From positions 1,736,001 through 1,800,000 of the forward strand of contig JBAIAC010000018.1 in assembly GCA_037349315.1 (NCBI GenBank): a stretch of DNA of 64,000 nt, given 5' to 3'. This DNA is from Chelydra serpentina (taxonomy: Eukaryota > Chordata > Testudines > Chelydridae). The translations under genes were made by a program, and so were the position numbers. The notes under the pieces are model-generated. The model saw only the letters and a program-made list of their open reading frames with translations. It was not told the origin of the DNA and made no database searches. Shown here in pieces: positions 32,284 through 44,405 of this stretch; position 1 is the first letter of the stretch, and the number at the start of each line of letters is the position of its first letter.

Positions 32284-34881
32284 AAACTATAAAGCAATGG
32301 AAGTCATTGCTATTATACAAGGCATATATATATTATTAGGAAAAAGAGGGAAGAAAATTCATTGTATCCTTGTTTTCTTCTCTGAAAGTTTGAAACTAGC
32401 AAGCTAGCTGCCTCTTGAACTTCTGAGTGATAATGTCAGCCTGGCTAGAACAAAAGAGTAGAGGGCAGTGAAGGTCTTTAAAGTGAATAAATCACCAAAG
32501 AAGTGACTTGTGTCATATGGGGGGAAAGTGCTGTGATAAGACATGCAGTAATCTCAATAAGGGTTTCTAGGCAGCTGTAAGATATTGTTTGTACTTAATT
32601 TATGAGGCCTTCCATGTAACCAGAAGGCAATACAGGTGCTAAAAGCAACATTACAAGATTAGAAACAGTTCAGTAGGATGCCTAAACAAACAAACAAAAC
32701 ACATTTTCTATTGAAATGTATATTTATATAGACACTGGAACTTAATATGAAGAGCTGTTGAATATTTTCTTGGTGTATGTGACAAAAGTTCAGCTGATAT
32801 AATTCCAGATATCTGAGTGAAGTGATTTGTTTAAAACGCATGAGTCTCCGCACCCTGCAGTTTATATCTTCCAAATGAGGCTCGCTCCGCTGGCTTCCCC
32901 ATCAGCTTCTTCTGAGCCAAAGCTTTAATTAAAAAAAAATGTTTTTAGCCGTAATGGTTGGAAAGATGACCTTCTATATGTATAAGCTGATGTAGTAATG
33001 TCTTTCTGATTCTGTAAAAGGCTTGAAATAAGAGCTCTAAGAGAGCTCTAACTGCTTCATTCAGATCTGTGATGTGAAACCTGGTGACATTTAAAATATC
33101 AGAATTGTTAAGTATTTTATTGCTGGTAATTTTAAAGGAAGTACCCAGCAATAATACTTCTACATAATCCCCATGTTTTTCTGTGGATGATAATAACAAA
33201 CAGTGATTACTTCTGTCTTGTGAACACTAGCTAGAGTTTACAAAACAGCTGGAGGTGAAAAAATGGCTTCTTAGTCTCAATCTGGTCTTTTAAATCTCAA
33301 CCAAGAACATATACAACTCTGTTCACAGATCTCTCAATGCCCTAAATGTCACCTGTGATACTGTTTTGTGCACAATACAAGCAGATTTATCTTCCTTTAT
33401 CCTACTTGATGTTAACTATAGCAACTAGCCTGTCACATTTCCTTGAAGAATCAAAAAGAGTAGTAAATGAAGAAATGGTCCATTAGAACAGGAGGCAAAT
33501 GAAAAAAGAGTGGAAAGGCTAGGAGTCTGAATAATTATTGAAATAAACTACAGTTGAAATGAAGCAGCAGGAAGAGCAGGAGTCACAGGGTCTCCAGAGG
33601 CTGATGATGTTACTGGGGGAAGAAAAGAACATTCAAGAGGTAAAATGATGTTAGAAACAGAAGATTCCACTAATGATTTTTCAGATGAGACCACAGATGA
33701 CAGGATATAACAGAAGGTTAGGGCAAGGGTTAGGTTAAGTTAACACAAGGTGAAATCAAAGCAATTCAGAATAAGCAGACAGAGAGTGGACAGATACAGG
33801 CATTTTAAGAGTGTGAAAAACATTCTGGCTTCTGGATCTGTCAGAAAAATAACACATTAATAAACGTACACATTTTCAAACTGCAACAATCATACACCAA
33901 CAATGAATCCACTGTCAACGCAGTATGCATTCTACTATAAATTGTTCGCTAACAAATTTCACCAACTATTTCAATGCACTGCTTTCATTTATGTGAGAGC
34001 TTATCAGTTTTAATGTCTCATGCTCACTGAGTATTTAGTTTTAACTAATGACAAGTAATATTGTGTATAACTATCACGCCACAAAATGTAATTGGTTAAA
34101 AATTGGTTAGTGGCCATTTTCCTTTAACAGTTCTTTTTTGGTTGTTTTGTTTAAATCAATATCTCAAGACATACCTAGCAATGTAATATATCCTCTCAGT
34201 TATCCATCAATGAGAAATAAATCCTGCGACTGCTGAGGGACCTGACCCAGCTGAACTGGTGCAGTTCTACTCTAGTATAGATTAAGAGATCACAGGACCC
34301 TACAGAGGGTGTCTGCACCGCTGGAGTGTATCAGAGTATCTGCTGATGGGGATGGAGGGGAACAAGGCCAATTCATCTGTCTCTGTATGGTCCCACTAGC
34401 TATGTCTCATCTCACCTCCATTCTGCAGAGCAGGCCTGTTTTGTGCTACACCTATGAAGCAGCAGTAGAGGCTGTAGAGCAGTTTTGCAACTGGGGAGGG
34501 AAGTTTCTTTCCTACTAATTCCCACAGAACTCGAGTATGGTCCACATATTTGGTCCGATTCTCCTGAGTGCCAGATGAGTGTTTCTTGGAAATGATGAAT
34601 AAATATTGAGGGTGTGTGCTTGTGTGAGGAATTCTGTAGCCCAAGTTCTCCCCATTATGATGCGACAATATTTAGAACATTCCTGGCTTCCCCTTATATA
34701 GGGACTCCTGCATAGGTGGCTCCTGTCCCTGACATCTTGGTTTATTGGAATATTTACATTTGTAGTTTGAGGTCATCCCTAAACAGAGCTCAAGGGTGTC
34801 CCTAATATGAGCTTTAGTTTAAGGGCATCCCAAACTGAATCTTGAACATGCGGATATGGCTAATCTGTACGTTTACTGTGA
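32281..34881. other. Unique AT-rich intergenic DNA
   Basis: No repeat with defined ends and no coding homology. Confidence 0.5.
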
Positions 34882-35012
34882 CCCTGATTCAGGATAGCAT
34901 GCCAATTCAGGATAGCGCTTAAGCACATGCTGAATTCTTAAGTCAAGCACATGCTGTCCTGAATAGAGATGGACTTAAGCATGTGTTTAAGTGCTTTCCT
35001 GAATCAAGGCCT
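34882..35012. repeat. Hairpin MITE, 'CTGATTCAGGA..AAGCACATGC' type
   Basis: The left arm ccctgattcagga..gcgcttaagcacatgc pairs with the right arm gcatgtgtttaagtgctttcctgaatcaagg. A short duplication of attcaggatagc lies in the left arm. Same type as 775-940. Confidence 0.75.
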
Positions 35013-36321
35013 CAGTGTTGCCAGCACTCTCTGTTGCTGGTTTTAACGTAGGCTAAAAATGGATAGAAAGAATTTGTGTAGAGTCAAATTCTGAGCCTCA
35101 AATATTTATTTCATCTAATTTGGCTTTAAATTAGGTCTTTGGTCCTTAGTAAGATCTACAAAAGAAACCAAGTGTGACGCCTCAAGTTATTTGAACACTC
35201 AGTTTGTTATTGGAGCATATGAGTAAAATATGTACTTTTAAATCTTCAACAGCTCAGAAACAATGGAACCGGTTTTGCTGAGGAATTTGTTTGAGAGGGT
35301 TAGCAACTGGAAAAATGGGGTTCAAAATGGAAGCTCAAATTCAAATATATGGCCTGCACATGCTATAATATTTATAGTTCAGGTGTCTGTATAATTTACA
35401 CGTAAGTTTTATGAATATGACTATTTTTATTCCAATATTACAGCTATTTGATAACAGTGGCTTCTCTTTTTATCACATTATATTGTCGTCTGCTTTTCCA
35501 TTCCCTTTATACTGACTACAGTAGATGCAGCTTTTGTGACTCTATACTAAATATAACAAAGTACCCATTTCTACAATGCATCTCTCTGTAAATAACTTTC
35601 TTATTTTGTTTTCCCTGAGAATTACTAATGAAAAAAAAACCAAGCTCTGTTTATTGTAATGTTCTCATAACATGATTCTCGGAACATCTATTTTCTTTTG
35701 TGTGTGCAGCACACACCTACTGTTGCAAAACAGGCATTCCTCACTTTAAGTGTTATTTGTTGATGTTTAAAGGTTCAATGAATTATTCAGCCCGTTTACC
35801 CTTCTTGCTTTGCTGCACACCTATTGAGCTCTCAGAGCAGTTTCATATCAATAAATTCTGACTTGCTCTGCAGCTCCAATTTCATGCTTGGCCTTTCCTT
35901 AGCTACATACAAGTAAAAAATAAATAACTGAAAGAAATAAAATATGTATACAAATCGCTTTAAGTAACCACATACTCTATTCTTTAAGCCCTCCCCAAAA
36001 TTTCAGAAATTATGACAACACAGCAAGACCTTTAAAAACAATCTGCAAAACACAATCAGATCTTGTTAAGAACCAATGTGATAGCGGAAGTTTAAAAGTA
36101 TTTTATGGTCAGAGTTTCAATGCATTCTTGACAAGTTTCCCAAAGGTCAAGAGTGCACCGCTGTACACAAACCTGCACAGCAGCAATAGCACATAAGGTG
36201 GGAGTTTGATCAATTTTATTAATCATTTAGGGGTCTATTTCTACTACCATTACTCAAGATGATTTGATTTCAGTGGAACTATGGAAATAGTACAAAATAT
36301 TACAAAATCATTGTAAGAACG
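35013..36321. other. Unique AT-rich intergenic DNA
   Basis: Nothing recognised. Confidence 0.5.
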
Positions 36322-36742
36322 TGCAGGGCTAGAACTTGGAGGTATGGAGATTCTGGGCTGCTGATACCTGTGCATCACCACTAGGGGGCTTAAACTGGGC
36401 ATCCACTGAAGGACCCTGCCCACTGGTTGGCCAATACCAGTATATAAACTAGGAAGCCATGGTAAGGAGCTGTCTGAGCAACAACACAGACTGCTTGCTT
36501 CTGCTGCAGTCCCTGCCTATGATAGACCCTAGATTCTGGCTTCCAACCCTCTTTCATCCCCAACCTCACTCTTCAATGGCTGTCTGTAACCTAGTGCCCG
36601 ACCCCAATCTCCTGGTAACCTGCCTCTGCATGCCTCTCAGTTTGCCCTCTGGCCTATGTCAGACTCTCGCCTCCTGGCATCTGACCTGGCCTGACTCCTC
36701 CTCTAACCATTAGGTCGGCCTGCACACATCCCAGTCCTGACA
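36322..36742 (+). mobile_element. Solo LTR, about 420 bp, with TATA box
   Basis: Ends tgcagggctag and gtcctgaca approximate a TGTCAGG..CCTGACA inverted repeat with one base lost on the left. A gtatataaactagg TATA box at about 36441-36453 is followed by a C-rich R/U5-like segment, which sets the plus orientation. A conserved ccctgcccactggttggcca block precedes the TATA box. No internal region adjoins it. No TSD is readable. I recognise the layout as a turtle retroviral-type LTR. Confidence 0.65.
36441..36453 (+). promoter_or_regulatory. TATA box of the solo LTR
   Basis: gtatataaactag, about 115 bp after the LTR start, positioned between the ttggccaat (CCAAT-like, ending 36436) and the transcript-like C-rich part. 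Inferred promoter only; activity unknown. Confidence 0.5.
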
Positions 36743-36982
36743 ATAATAGTGTGAGTGTAAAGGTGGCCAAATTGAGCCCTCGTCTGGTTAGATCTTTCTG
36801 GAATTTCTCTCACTCCCCTGTACTCTGGACAAATCTAAAAAAAAGAATGTGACTTGTCAACACTTTTTGCCACCTCTCTGTTCTCACACACTTTCATATA
36901 CTTAAAAATATAAATATATGGAACAACAAAGCTCTATTACTAATCAGTAGGGCAAGCTACTATTAACCTTTTTCCACTATAA

Positions 36983-37230
36983 GGACTTGTCTGCATTGAG
37001 AAACTGAAATGGTGTTTACTAAACACATGTTTGCTAAATTAACATAGACAAGGATACAAAGTAGAGAGATACTGTCATGTTTCACCTTGTGTCAGTTGTG
37101 AATAATTCTAGGATGCATTGACTCAGAAGGGGTGGTCTATATGGTTAACCACAACCAGCTGGTACACTATGAAACACGATAGTACATGTCTACATTGAGT
37201 GCTAAATTGTGTTTAACATCGTATTACTTA
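36983..37230. mobile_element. MITE-like repeat with ACTTGTCTGCATT end
   Basis: Starts aaggacttgtctgcattgag and contains aaacacatgtttgctaaatt and a ccttgtgtcagttgtg block. A second tacatgtctacattgag motif lies at 37184-37201 in the same orientation. It resembles turtle GTCTACA-ended MITEs but the right end is unclear. Confidence 0.45.
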
Positions 37231-38058
37231 CCCTGGGTTTATAACATGATCTCAATTCCCAGTGTTAACCTGGAGAAATTTCTTTAAAGAGTTAAAATTT
37301 TAGGGAATAATATTCATACCGTGGTAGAAACTATCTAAAACATCTTTCCAACTGGCTTTTTTGCTTATTAATTTTGTTTCAGCGGAGTATAAATACACAG
37401 CAGGCATTTGGATTCTTTAGAAGCCTAAAAACTGTGGGAATTAAAACAGAAACCCCCCACTTCCGCCCAACTACTCACAGACTTGTTAGAGAAATCTTTT
37501 AAAATTGGAGTTACTCAAGGGGAAAAAGAGCAGGTCCTTTCAGAAGTGCCAGTGTTTGTGAAGAATAAAATTTAGCTCAGGTTGAGGGGGAAAATAGCAA
37601 AGTACTGAAAACTTATCTGAAAACAGAATTTTCTCTTTATATGCCAGACTTTCTGAAAAGAGTCACTTCTCGTAAATGAGTTGCAGGTTTGGATTCAAAT
37701 ATTTTTCCCACAAAGTCAGCACATTTCAAAGTAGATGAGTTTTTCTCCTGAATGCTGTTACAATTCTTAGGCTACTCCTGCCATAGGATGTATTTGAATT
37801 CCATTTTTACTTATAATTTTTGTGTGTGAAGTTAGTGCTGTGAAAGGTTCTGGACTGATAACTATGGAGATTGAAGCCCTCTTTACATACAGAACAGGGG
37901 TAGCTCAGGTGGTGGCAGTGCAAACTTCCCTGTGCTACTCTACCAGTGTATCCTAGGAGAATCACTACTTAGAGTAGTTCAGTTTATCTGTTAATTCAGT
38001 GCTTGATCTTGTGTCTTGAGAACATTTGACTCATGTCACAAACATTGACGATAGTTTT

Positions 38059-38132
38059 TAGGGCCTCATTCTGCTCCCACTGAAATCAATGGTAAAAGTA
38101 CCATTGACTTCAGTGGATGTAAGATTGAGCAC
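38059..38132. repeat. Hairpin MITE, 'CTGCTCCCATTGAAATCAATGG' type
   Basis: The left half ctgctcccactgaaatcaat and right half attgacttcagtggatgtaa form the palindrome, flanked by agggcct / agggct. Confidence 0.7.
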
Positions 38133-39021
38133 TTAGGGCTGTGTTCTTATTTTACTTTTGAAAATCCCACTTTTAGCTTAGTTACTAACAACTTAAGGTG
38201 GGTTCAAATTAACACTCTGGTTTTATATCCCATTATATCAATCAAGCCATTCAATATCACAGTTCCTTTTTACTGCTTGTTTTAAAAGTATTTGTCTGCT
38301 GGTTGTCTAATGAATGTATCGGTATGCTGAGTCACCCCTCTTTCAGATTTCAGATTCCTTCCACACAACCCTCTTTCAGAGTCTTCCTAAGTTAGAGATA
38401 CACGCCTGTTATATGCTAGCCAAATAATGATTGTACAATCTGTCGTGATAATTTTGAGAGCTCATTATTACCTAGATATACATGAACTGTTCATCAGGGC
38501 ACTTCAATATGCATTTTTAAGATTGTATTGTTGAGCAAAGTGACTTTATGCATCTATCATGCTATCCTATTGTATTCTACTGTTCCCATTTCATTGAATA
38601 TGCAAGTTGTTGGGGGCATCAATTGCCACATTGTAGAGGATGGAAGTCACTATTTTTATAACTATAAATAGTAAACCTGCTGTCATTCTATATTCATGAA
38701 GAGGTAGATGAAAGGAAAGGAAATATTTAGACATAGTAAGTAAATAAAGAGAAAGTTATGGAGGGATAAATACAGGGAAATTTGGACAGATTTTGTACCA
38801 GACTCCTTATGACATGTTAGCAATTTTTATTTTTAAAATTGTGGAAGAATGGTCCCTCTGTTGAAAGAACTGTTTAGAGCTAATTATTCTGAAAATTACT
38901 ACCAGCTTTTTGTGTAATGAAATGTGCATTATTATGATGATCTATATCCTGCTATTGATCCTTGCTCAGGACTCTCATTGATGTCAGTGTGCGGTATATA
39001 TCTGGAATGAGAACAGGAGAA

Positions 39022-39190
39022 TATGTGGGTATGACTATATCACTTACACAGATATAACTTGGGTCCCCTTTCTGTAAGGGAATAAGCTATATTGATATAA
39101 GCATCTTTATAATGATGTAACGGCATCCACACTGCGGGTTTTACCAGTATAACTATATCAGTATAGTTAAAGCAGTACAAGTTCAGAGTA
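39022..39190. repeat. Palindromic MITE, 'ATAACTATATCAGTATAA' type
   Basis: The left arm atgactatatcacttacaca and right arm ccagtataactatatcagta with inner ataagctatattgatataag give a long AT-rich inverted repeat around 39100. Non-coding. Confidence 0.55.
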
Positions 39191-39199
39191 TACACAAGA

Positions 39200-41205
39200 A
39201 TTAAAAGAAAGTTGAATGGTGCTATCATTAATATGGTAATTCAGCTCACATTTTGTTTAACACTGTTTTCCATCATTCATGCCCATTGACCAACATGGTC
39301 ATTTACCAGCAGGTATCACCCTGGTTAACTGAGGCTCCATTTATATTAGGACAATGATCCTTCACTGTGAATGGTTGACAGCCACAGGTGCCTGTGGTTA
39401 TGAAGGTAGTTTAGCGTCTAGTGTGGATGGAACAAACTTTTTTTTCAGCACTGTTAGTAAAAGTATAATAGGGAACTTGGTGTCTGTGGTACTTTCTGTA
39501 ACAGTGTTGAGAACAGATTTGTCTCAACTACACTGCTAGCAGTTAAACCATTTCAGAAACAGATATGGTGGAGAGGGTTGAGTGAGTAGGACCCTGTTGA
39601 TGTGACACACACTGACAGAAACAATCAATTTTCCATGTTTAGATGGACGCTGTGATACCACAGTTACTTCGTATTGTAAGAATATGCAGCATTTTCTCAG
39701 ATATCTGTATATGGTAATGTATGGTACATATTGGAATTTTAGAGGTGAGTACAGCATGTCTGAACATGTCCAAAATACATGCAGGGCAAGTAATTATGTT
39801 GTTGCTTTGTACGTCTTCAACATTTATTGAATTCCCTTAATTCCAATAGATGCATTCTTTGATGCTGGAGATAAAATTCATATAGCTCAATCCTGATGTG
39901 CTTAGTCAGTTTTTACACATCCAAAGAGAGTTGAGTTTTTGTAAGGAATAACTAAAAACTGGGTAAAGGGTTTAGGATTGAATCTATGCTTTCCAAGTAT
40001 CTATTCTTTATATACAAACCCTTCATTCAGGTTTGTTATAAGCTACTTTAGGACCAGATCCTTACACAGATAGTATAAAACCTTACTCTATGATTAGTCA
40101 GGGTATCAAGATATGGCCCTTAGTAAATATACCAATTTTCCAGTGCAATCTGCACACCCCTACCTTTTTCCTACTAAAAAGGATCTCACAAGAATACAGA
40201 AATTTTTTAATACGTTTAATTTGTCGCTGATTCAATAGAAGAGACCTTACTAATTCAATTTAAGCCTTTACTTACTTAATAACAGTAAAATATAGCAAAA
40301 GGTTGCTTGAGGGCCAAAAAGAAAGTAGTATAATGGTTTTAGCCATACCGGTTCATTAAGTAGTACACTCTATCAAATATGTGAGGCTACATAGACCTGC
40401 CGCTGTAGTAGCTTTAGCTTGGAATGAAGCTATTACTCTGACTCAGTAATCCATATTGTCCATAGGAACAATGTTACGGCAATGATACTGATTTTGAAAC
40501 ATGCTGTTTTGTATCGTTAGCTTCAGAAATGCTGTTTATTTCTCTGGACCCAATGTAGCATTGAACATTATTTTGTAAGTGCCTTTTTTCAGCTTTCTGT
40601 GACAAATCTATTATTTACTCTGACCAACATCCCTTATGATAGTAGGTAAAATATTTGGGTGATCTGTTCATATCATCAGTCCGCAAAGTTGAACAATCTA
40701 GTGAGAAGAAACTAAATTTGAAATCAACAGATTTTTCATCTTGTTACAGTGGTAGGTTTAGTTTGAGTGTTTAAAGTTGCTGTGATATTAAGCATTTTTA
40801 GTTACCATTGATTAAAGTAATTTAAGCAGCATTGAAGGGCAAATTTTAAAGGTTAACAACTTCTGGCTGCAATTTTGATGTCAACTTTTCCTGAGATAGT
40901 GTATTCAAAGAACTGATCGCTACTAAATTAGGTTCACAGGTGGGTGAGGGTGGATTCTAAAAAACTGGGAGAGAAGAAAAGTTTTTGCTGCTCTTGCTTT
41001 TTTCCTTGATTCTTTACTGAGTCTGATTATGGATAATTAGTTTGGGATTTTCAAAATTGCTCAGCATGGCCTACTTCTGTTTCCGTTGAAATCAATGTGA
41101 GCTTTACCATTTGACCTGAACAGAATGAGAATTTAGGTCCACCCTTAAAATCTACCGTGGGTTTCTTAGTGCAATGAATGTATCACATAGATATGATTAT
41201 TTACA
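39200..41205. other. Unique AT-rich intergenic DNA
   Basis: No element recognised apart from short half-hairpin traces near 40050. Confidence 0.45.
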
Positions 41206-41220
41206 CAGACACTGACACAC

Positions 41221-41271
<51 letters not shown>
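41206..41271. repeat. (CA)n/(GT)n(TA)n microsatellite
   Basis: gacactgacacacacata, then cgtgtg and about 20 TA dinucleotides ending at 41271. Confidence 0.9.
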
Positions 41272-41274
<3 letters not shown>

Positions 41275-41573
41275 CTTTAAATTAAAGTACACAACCTATC
41301 ATGTAAAATAGCACTAACAAGACCAGCATAATTCCAATTAGTAAAGAAGGAGCTGAATGCACCTTACAAGGAGTTATGGTCTTGACAACCTTTGGTTTTC
41401 TTCTGTATCTCTTTGAGATGCTGTTAACCCTTCATGTGAATCCTGGGCTCCAGGACTAATTCTGAACTGCCTATCAGAGGCAGATATCTTTTGTGAACTT
41501 TACATGAGAATCCAAAACAATGAACAAGTCCTTCACAAAATAAGAATATACAGTAAAGGCAAGATTGTAATCC

Positions 41574-41668
41574 CCTTACTCACTTAAATAGTGCCTTACT
41601 CCACAGTGGTCCCATTGAAGTCAATGGGATTATTTGAGGAGCAAATTACTATTCAAAGTAAATAAGGT
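41574..41668. repeat. Hairpin MITE, 'CTTACTC..AGTGCCTTACTCCAC' type
   Basis: The left arm cttactccacagtggtccca and the right arm atttgaggagcaaattacta meet at ttgaagtcaatgggat. The outer parts cccttactcac and gtaaataagg also pair. Same apex as the other hairpins, different stem. Confidence 0.65.
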
Positions 41669-42260
41669 TATTAGAATCTAGTTAGGAAGAATAATGTTTT
41701 CTAGTAATTTTATATTGTTTACAGCTGGTAGAAACCTTACAAATCTCAAAAAGTGCTAGGTTTAATTTGTATAGGTCTCCAAAGTTTAGACTTATACAAA
41801 CTTACCTGAACAGTTTGGGGTCATTTTCTTCCTTTTGTTCCCATCCCAACAAAATTATTCCTTCTCTCTCCAAATCCTTCCCTTTGATCACAAATAGTCC
41901 CTCAAATTCCTTCCTACTCTATGAACTTGAACAGTTTACAACATGTTCCCATATTATGTTCAGCATGTCTGGCAGTCTTTCTGCTAGGCCTGACATGTTT
42001 TTGTGTTCAACTCTCTCACCTGTCGAGATTTCCTGTTGCCAGCAATGCTCCTGAGTGCATTGTGTGCTTCTGGGGGAAAGTAGAGGAAGCCCCAGATCTT
42101 GTGAGATTGCAATACAGAAATGCATGGAGAGGAATGACACCAGAGCATCACACAGCATTTGGAGAGATGTCTCTCAACTAATTCAGATCTTAGTGTGGTA
42201 CTGAGGTATGAGTTCTGTACTTCAAAGTCTGTCCTAACTAGTAAAAAATTGGTTGGGGGA

Positions 42261-42720
42261 GTGTCACAAGTCCTGGTGAGCTGGAGAATTGCTGTGAGGT
42301 GAATCCAAGTCTCAATGCTTTGGATTCCTGGGGGTGTGTTAAGCTTCTAGAACCTGCCTCACCAGCTGCATCACTGGTTCCTACCTTGGATACTCTGTCA
42401 CATTTGCTGGGCAATGACTTTCAGTCACTTACCCCTTCTCAGAAATGGGACTCCTCATCCCACCTGCCTTAGGCTCCAAGACCAGTACTGACCCCAAGAT
42501 ACCTCAGTTACTCAGACACCTCTCCCAGAACTCCACTCCATTGGTGTGAAGCTTCTAGCTGACAATTTAACTCTCTCAGAGGCATGAAGTAGATATGATT
42601 CAGTCAATGCTTTGCACAGTTTGACACTTTTATGCTCTTTTATACTTAATCACTTAAAACACAGGAGAGTACAGATCATACAAAACACACATTACATACA
42701 TGTCCTTTCTATCTCACCCT
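42261..42720 (-). mobile_element. Possible LTR/ERV-type remnant, interrupted by CR1
   Basis: The stretch is C-rich with ctggtgagctgg, ccttaggctccaagacc and tctcccagaactccac blocks. Similar composition resumes after the CR1, at 43500-43700 (cactgagccccatagccag, ttgtcattgtgaccttgc). The sequence style resembles turtle LTR elements on the minus strand but no TG..CA ends are resolved. Low-confidence call. Confidence 0.3.
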
Positions 42721-42794
42721 TCCCTTGGGAGTGTTGAGGGAACATCCGTGTCCGTGGTTAGCAGACAGGATGTCCCCTTCTCGTGCAGGCTGTT

Positions 42795-43492
42795 GCACAC
42801 TAGCTGAAAAGGATCTAGGGGTTATAGTGGACCACAAGCTAAATATGAGTCAACAGTGTGATGCTGTTGCAAAAAAAGCAAACTTGATTCTGGGCTGCAT
42901 TAACAGGTATGTTGTGAGCAAGACACGAGAAGTCATTCTTCCGCTCTACTCTGCGCTGGTTAGGCCTCAACTGGAGTATTGTGTCCAGTTCTGGGCACCG
43001 CATTTCAAGAAAGATGTGGAAAAATTGGAGAGGGTCCAGAGAAGAGCAACAAGAATGATTAAGGGTCTAGAGAACATGACCTATGAAGGAAGGCTGAAGG
43101 AATTGGGTTTGTTTAGTTTGGAAAAGAGAAGACTGAGAGGGGACATGATAGCAGTCTTCAGGTATCTAAAAGGGTGTCATAAGGACGAGGGAGAAAACTT
43201 GTTCATCTTAGCCTCTGAGGATAGAACAAGAAGCAATGGGCTTAAACTGCAGCAAGGGAGGTTTAGGTTGGACATTAGGAAAAAGTTCCTAACTGTCAGG
43301 GTGGTTATTAAACACTGGAATAAACTGCCCAGGGCGGTTGTGGAATCTCCATCTCTGGAGATATTTAAGAGTAGGTTAGATAAATGTCTATCAGGGATGG
43401 TCTAGACAGTAATTGGTCCTGCCATGAGGGCAGGGGGCTGGACTCAATGACCTCTCGAGGTCCCTTCCAGCTCTTGAATCTATGAATCTATG
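42795..43492 (+). mobile_element. CR1 LINE, long intact C-terminal reading frame and 3' UTR
   Basis: A frame continues without a stop from 42725 to 43405; the CR1 part starts near residue 24 with [19 protein letters not shown], then [49 protein letters not shown] and the C-terminal NKLP block. The catalytic FADD lies upstream and is absent, so this is a 5'-truncated copy. After the stop, gtcctgccatgagggcaggg and tgacctctcgaggtccct lead to the aatctatgaatctatga tail. The first ~23 codons belong to the neighbouring repeat. The open frame suggests a fairly young insertion. Confidence 0.9.
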
Positions 43493-43959
43493 ATCTTTCT
43501 CCCTCACTGAGCCCCATAGCCAGCTTTTGTCATTGTGACCTTGCACTCTTCAGTCCCACACTTTCCCTTCCTGTCCCACTCCTATTCCTGTCACTATATT
43601 TCTTTATTTAACCCCTCCTGGTTACCTGGCCTCTTTTGTTCTATTTTTGGTAAGACTGCTGGTATCCTTCTCCCTTCCCTCAGGGGAATCAGATAAATTG
43701 TTTCTTCTAAGGATGCAGCTGTTTTTTTTCTTTTCTTTTTTTGTTGTTGGCATAATCTTTGTGAGATTTAAGTACCACCATTAACCTTAAGTATTTCCTG
43801 CAGGCCTTGTCTGGTGTGTATCTGCTACAGGGCCTGTCAGGAAGTCGTGGCTCCACAAACCTGTAGGCTCTCAAAATACAGCAGTTTTTTCCTAATACAA
43901 TTTCTTCACAGTATCAGTCAATATTCAGAAGTGGTACAGACATAGCACTCAGTTCATCT
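43493..43959. other. Intergenic DNA, partly LTR-like
   Basis: 43500-43700 may continue the possible LTR-type remnant at 42261-42720. A T-rich run follows at 43720-43745. No coding. Confidence 0.35.
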
Positions 43960-44160
43960 GTGAGTTTCTGTGGAAAATTTTGTCTTTTTGTCAAAAAACA
44001 AAAACAAACCCTAAAATGCCCCTAAAATGTAGCTTTTGACCAAAAAATTTTGATTTGCAGTTTTCCAGTGAAAAACTGAAACTACTCAAGAAAAGCAGAA
44101 CTTTCCACAAAATGTTCCGTTTTGTCAAAACCCCAATTTCCCATCACAAAAATAGCACAA
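43960..44160. repeat. A/T-rich palindromic repeat ('gaaaattttg..caaaaa')
   Basis: The opposed blocks tgtggaaaattttgtctttt and gaactttccacaaaatgttc suggest a degraded inverted repeat of the type also seen at 56855-57305. Ends unclear. Confidence 0.4.
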
Positions 44161-44164
44161 ATTT

Positions 44165-44405
44165 AATCAGCCTTAGTTCTAATTCCTGCTTAGCCAGTGA
44201 CTCACTCTATGGCCTTCAGCAAGTAACTTGATCTCTCTTTGTCTATTTCCCACTCTGTAAAAATCAGATAATAATACATAATTCACCTTTGTTTGGTGGG
44301 GTATATAGCACGTTACAAGATGAAGTTCTTATATAGCACTTCAAAAGGTAAAGTTGCTTATAGAGCATTTTAAAAGATAAGGTGCTATAGAAGGACTAAT
44401 AAATG
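44165..44405 (+). mobile_element. MIR/Cry-like SINE
   Basis: Canonical order: taattcctgcttagccagtg, ctatggccttcagcaagtaa, cttgatctctctttgtctat, an 'actctgtaaaaat' block, then gttcttatatagcacttc repeated in three degenerate tandem versions, and a taataaatgctattta tail. The tail has undergone local duplication (44310-44385). Confidence 0.65.

Noticed and set aside
33715..33745. Telomere-like ggttagggcaagggttagg
   Set aside because: Irregular and too short to distinguish from chance in purine-rich DNA.
42725..43405. 226-codon open frame as a host gene
   Set aside because: From residue ~24 on it is CR1 reverse-transcriptase C-terminal sequence with the CR1 3' UTR and tail directly after; the catalytic part is missing.
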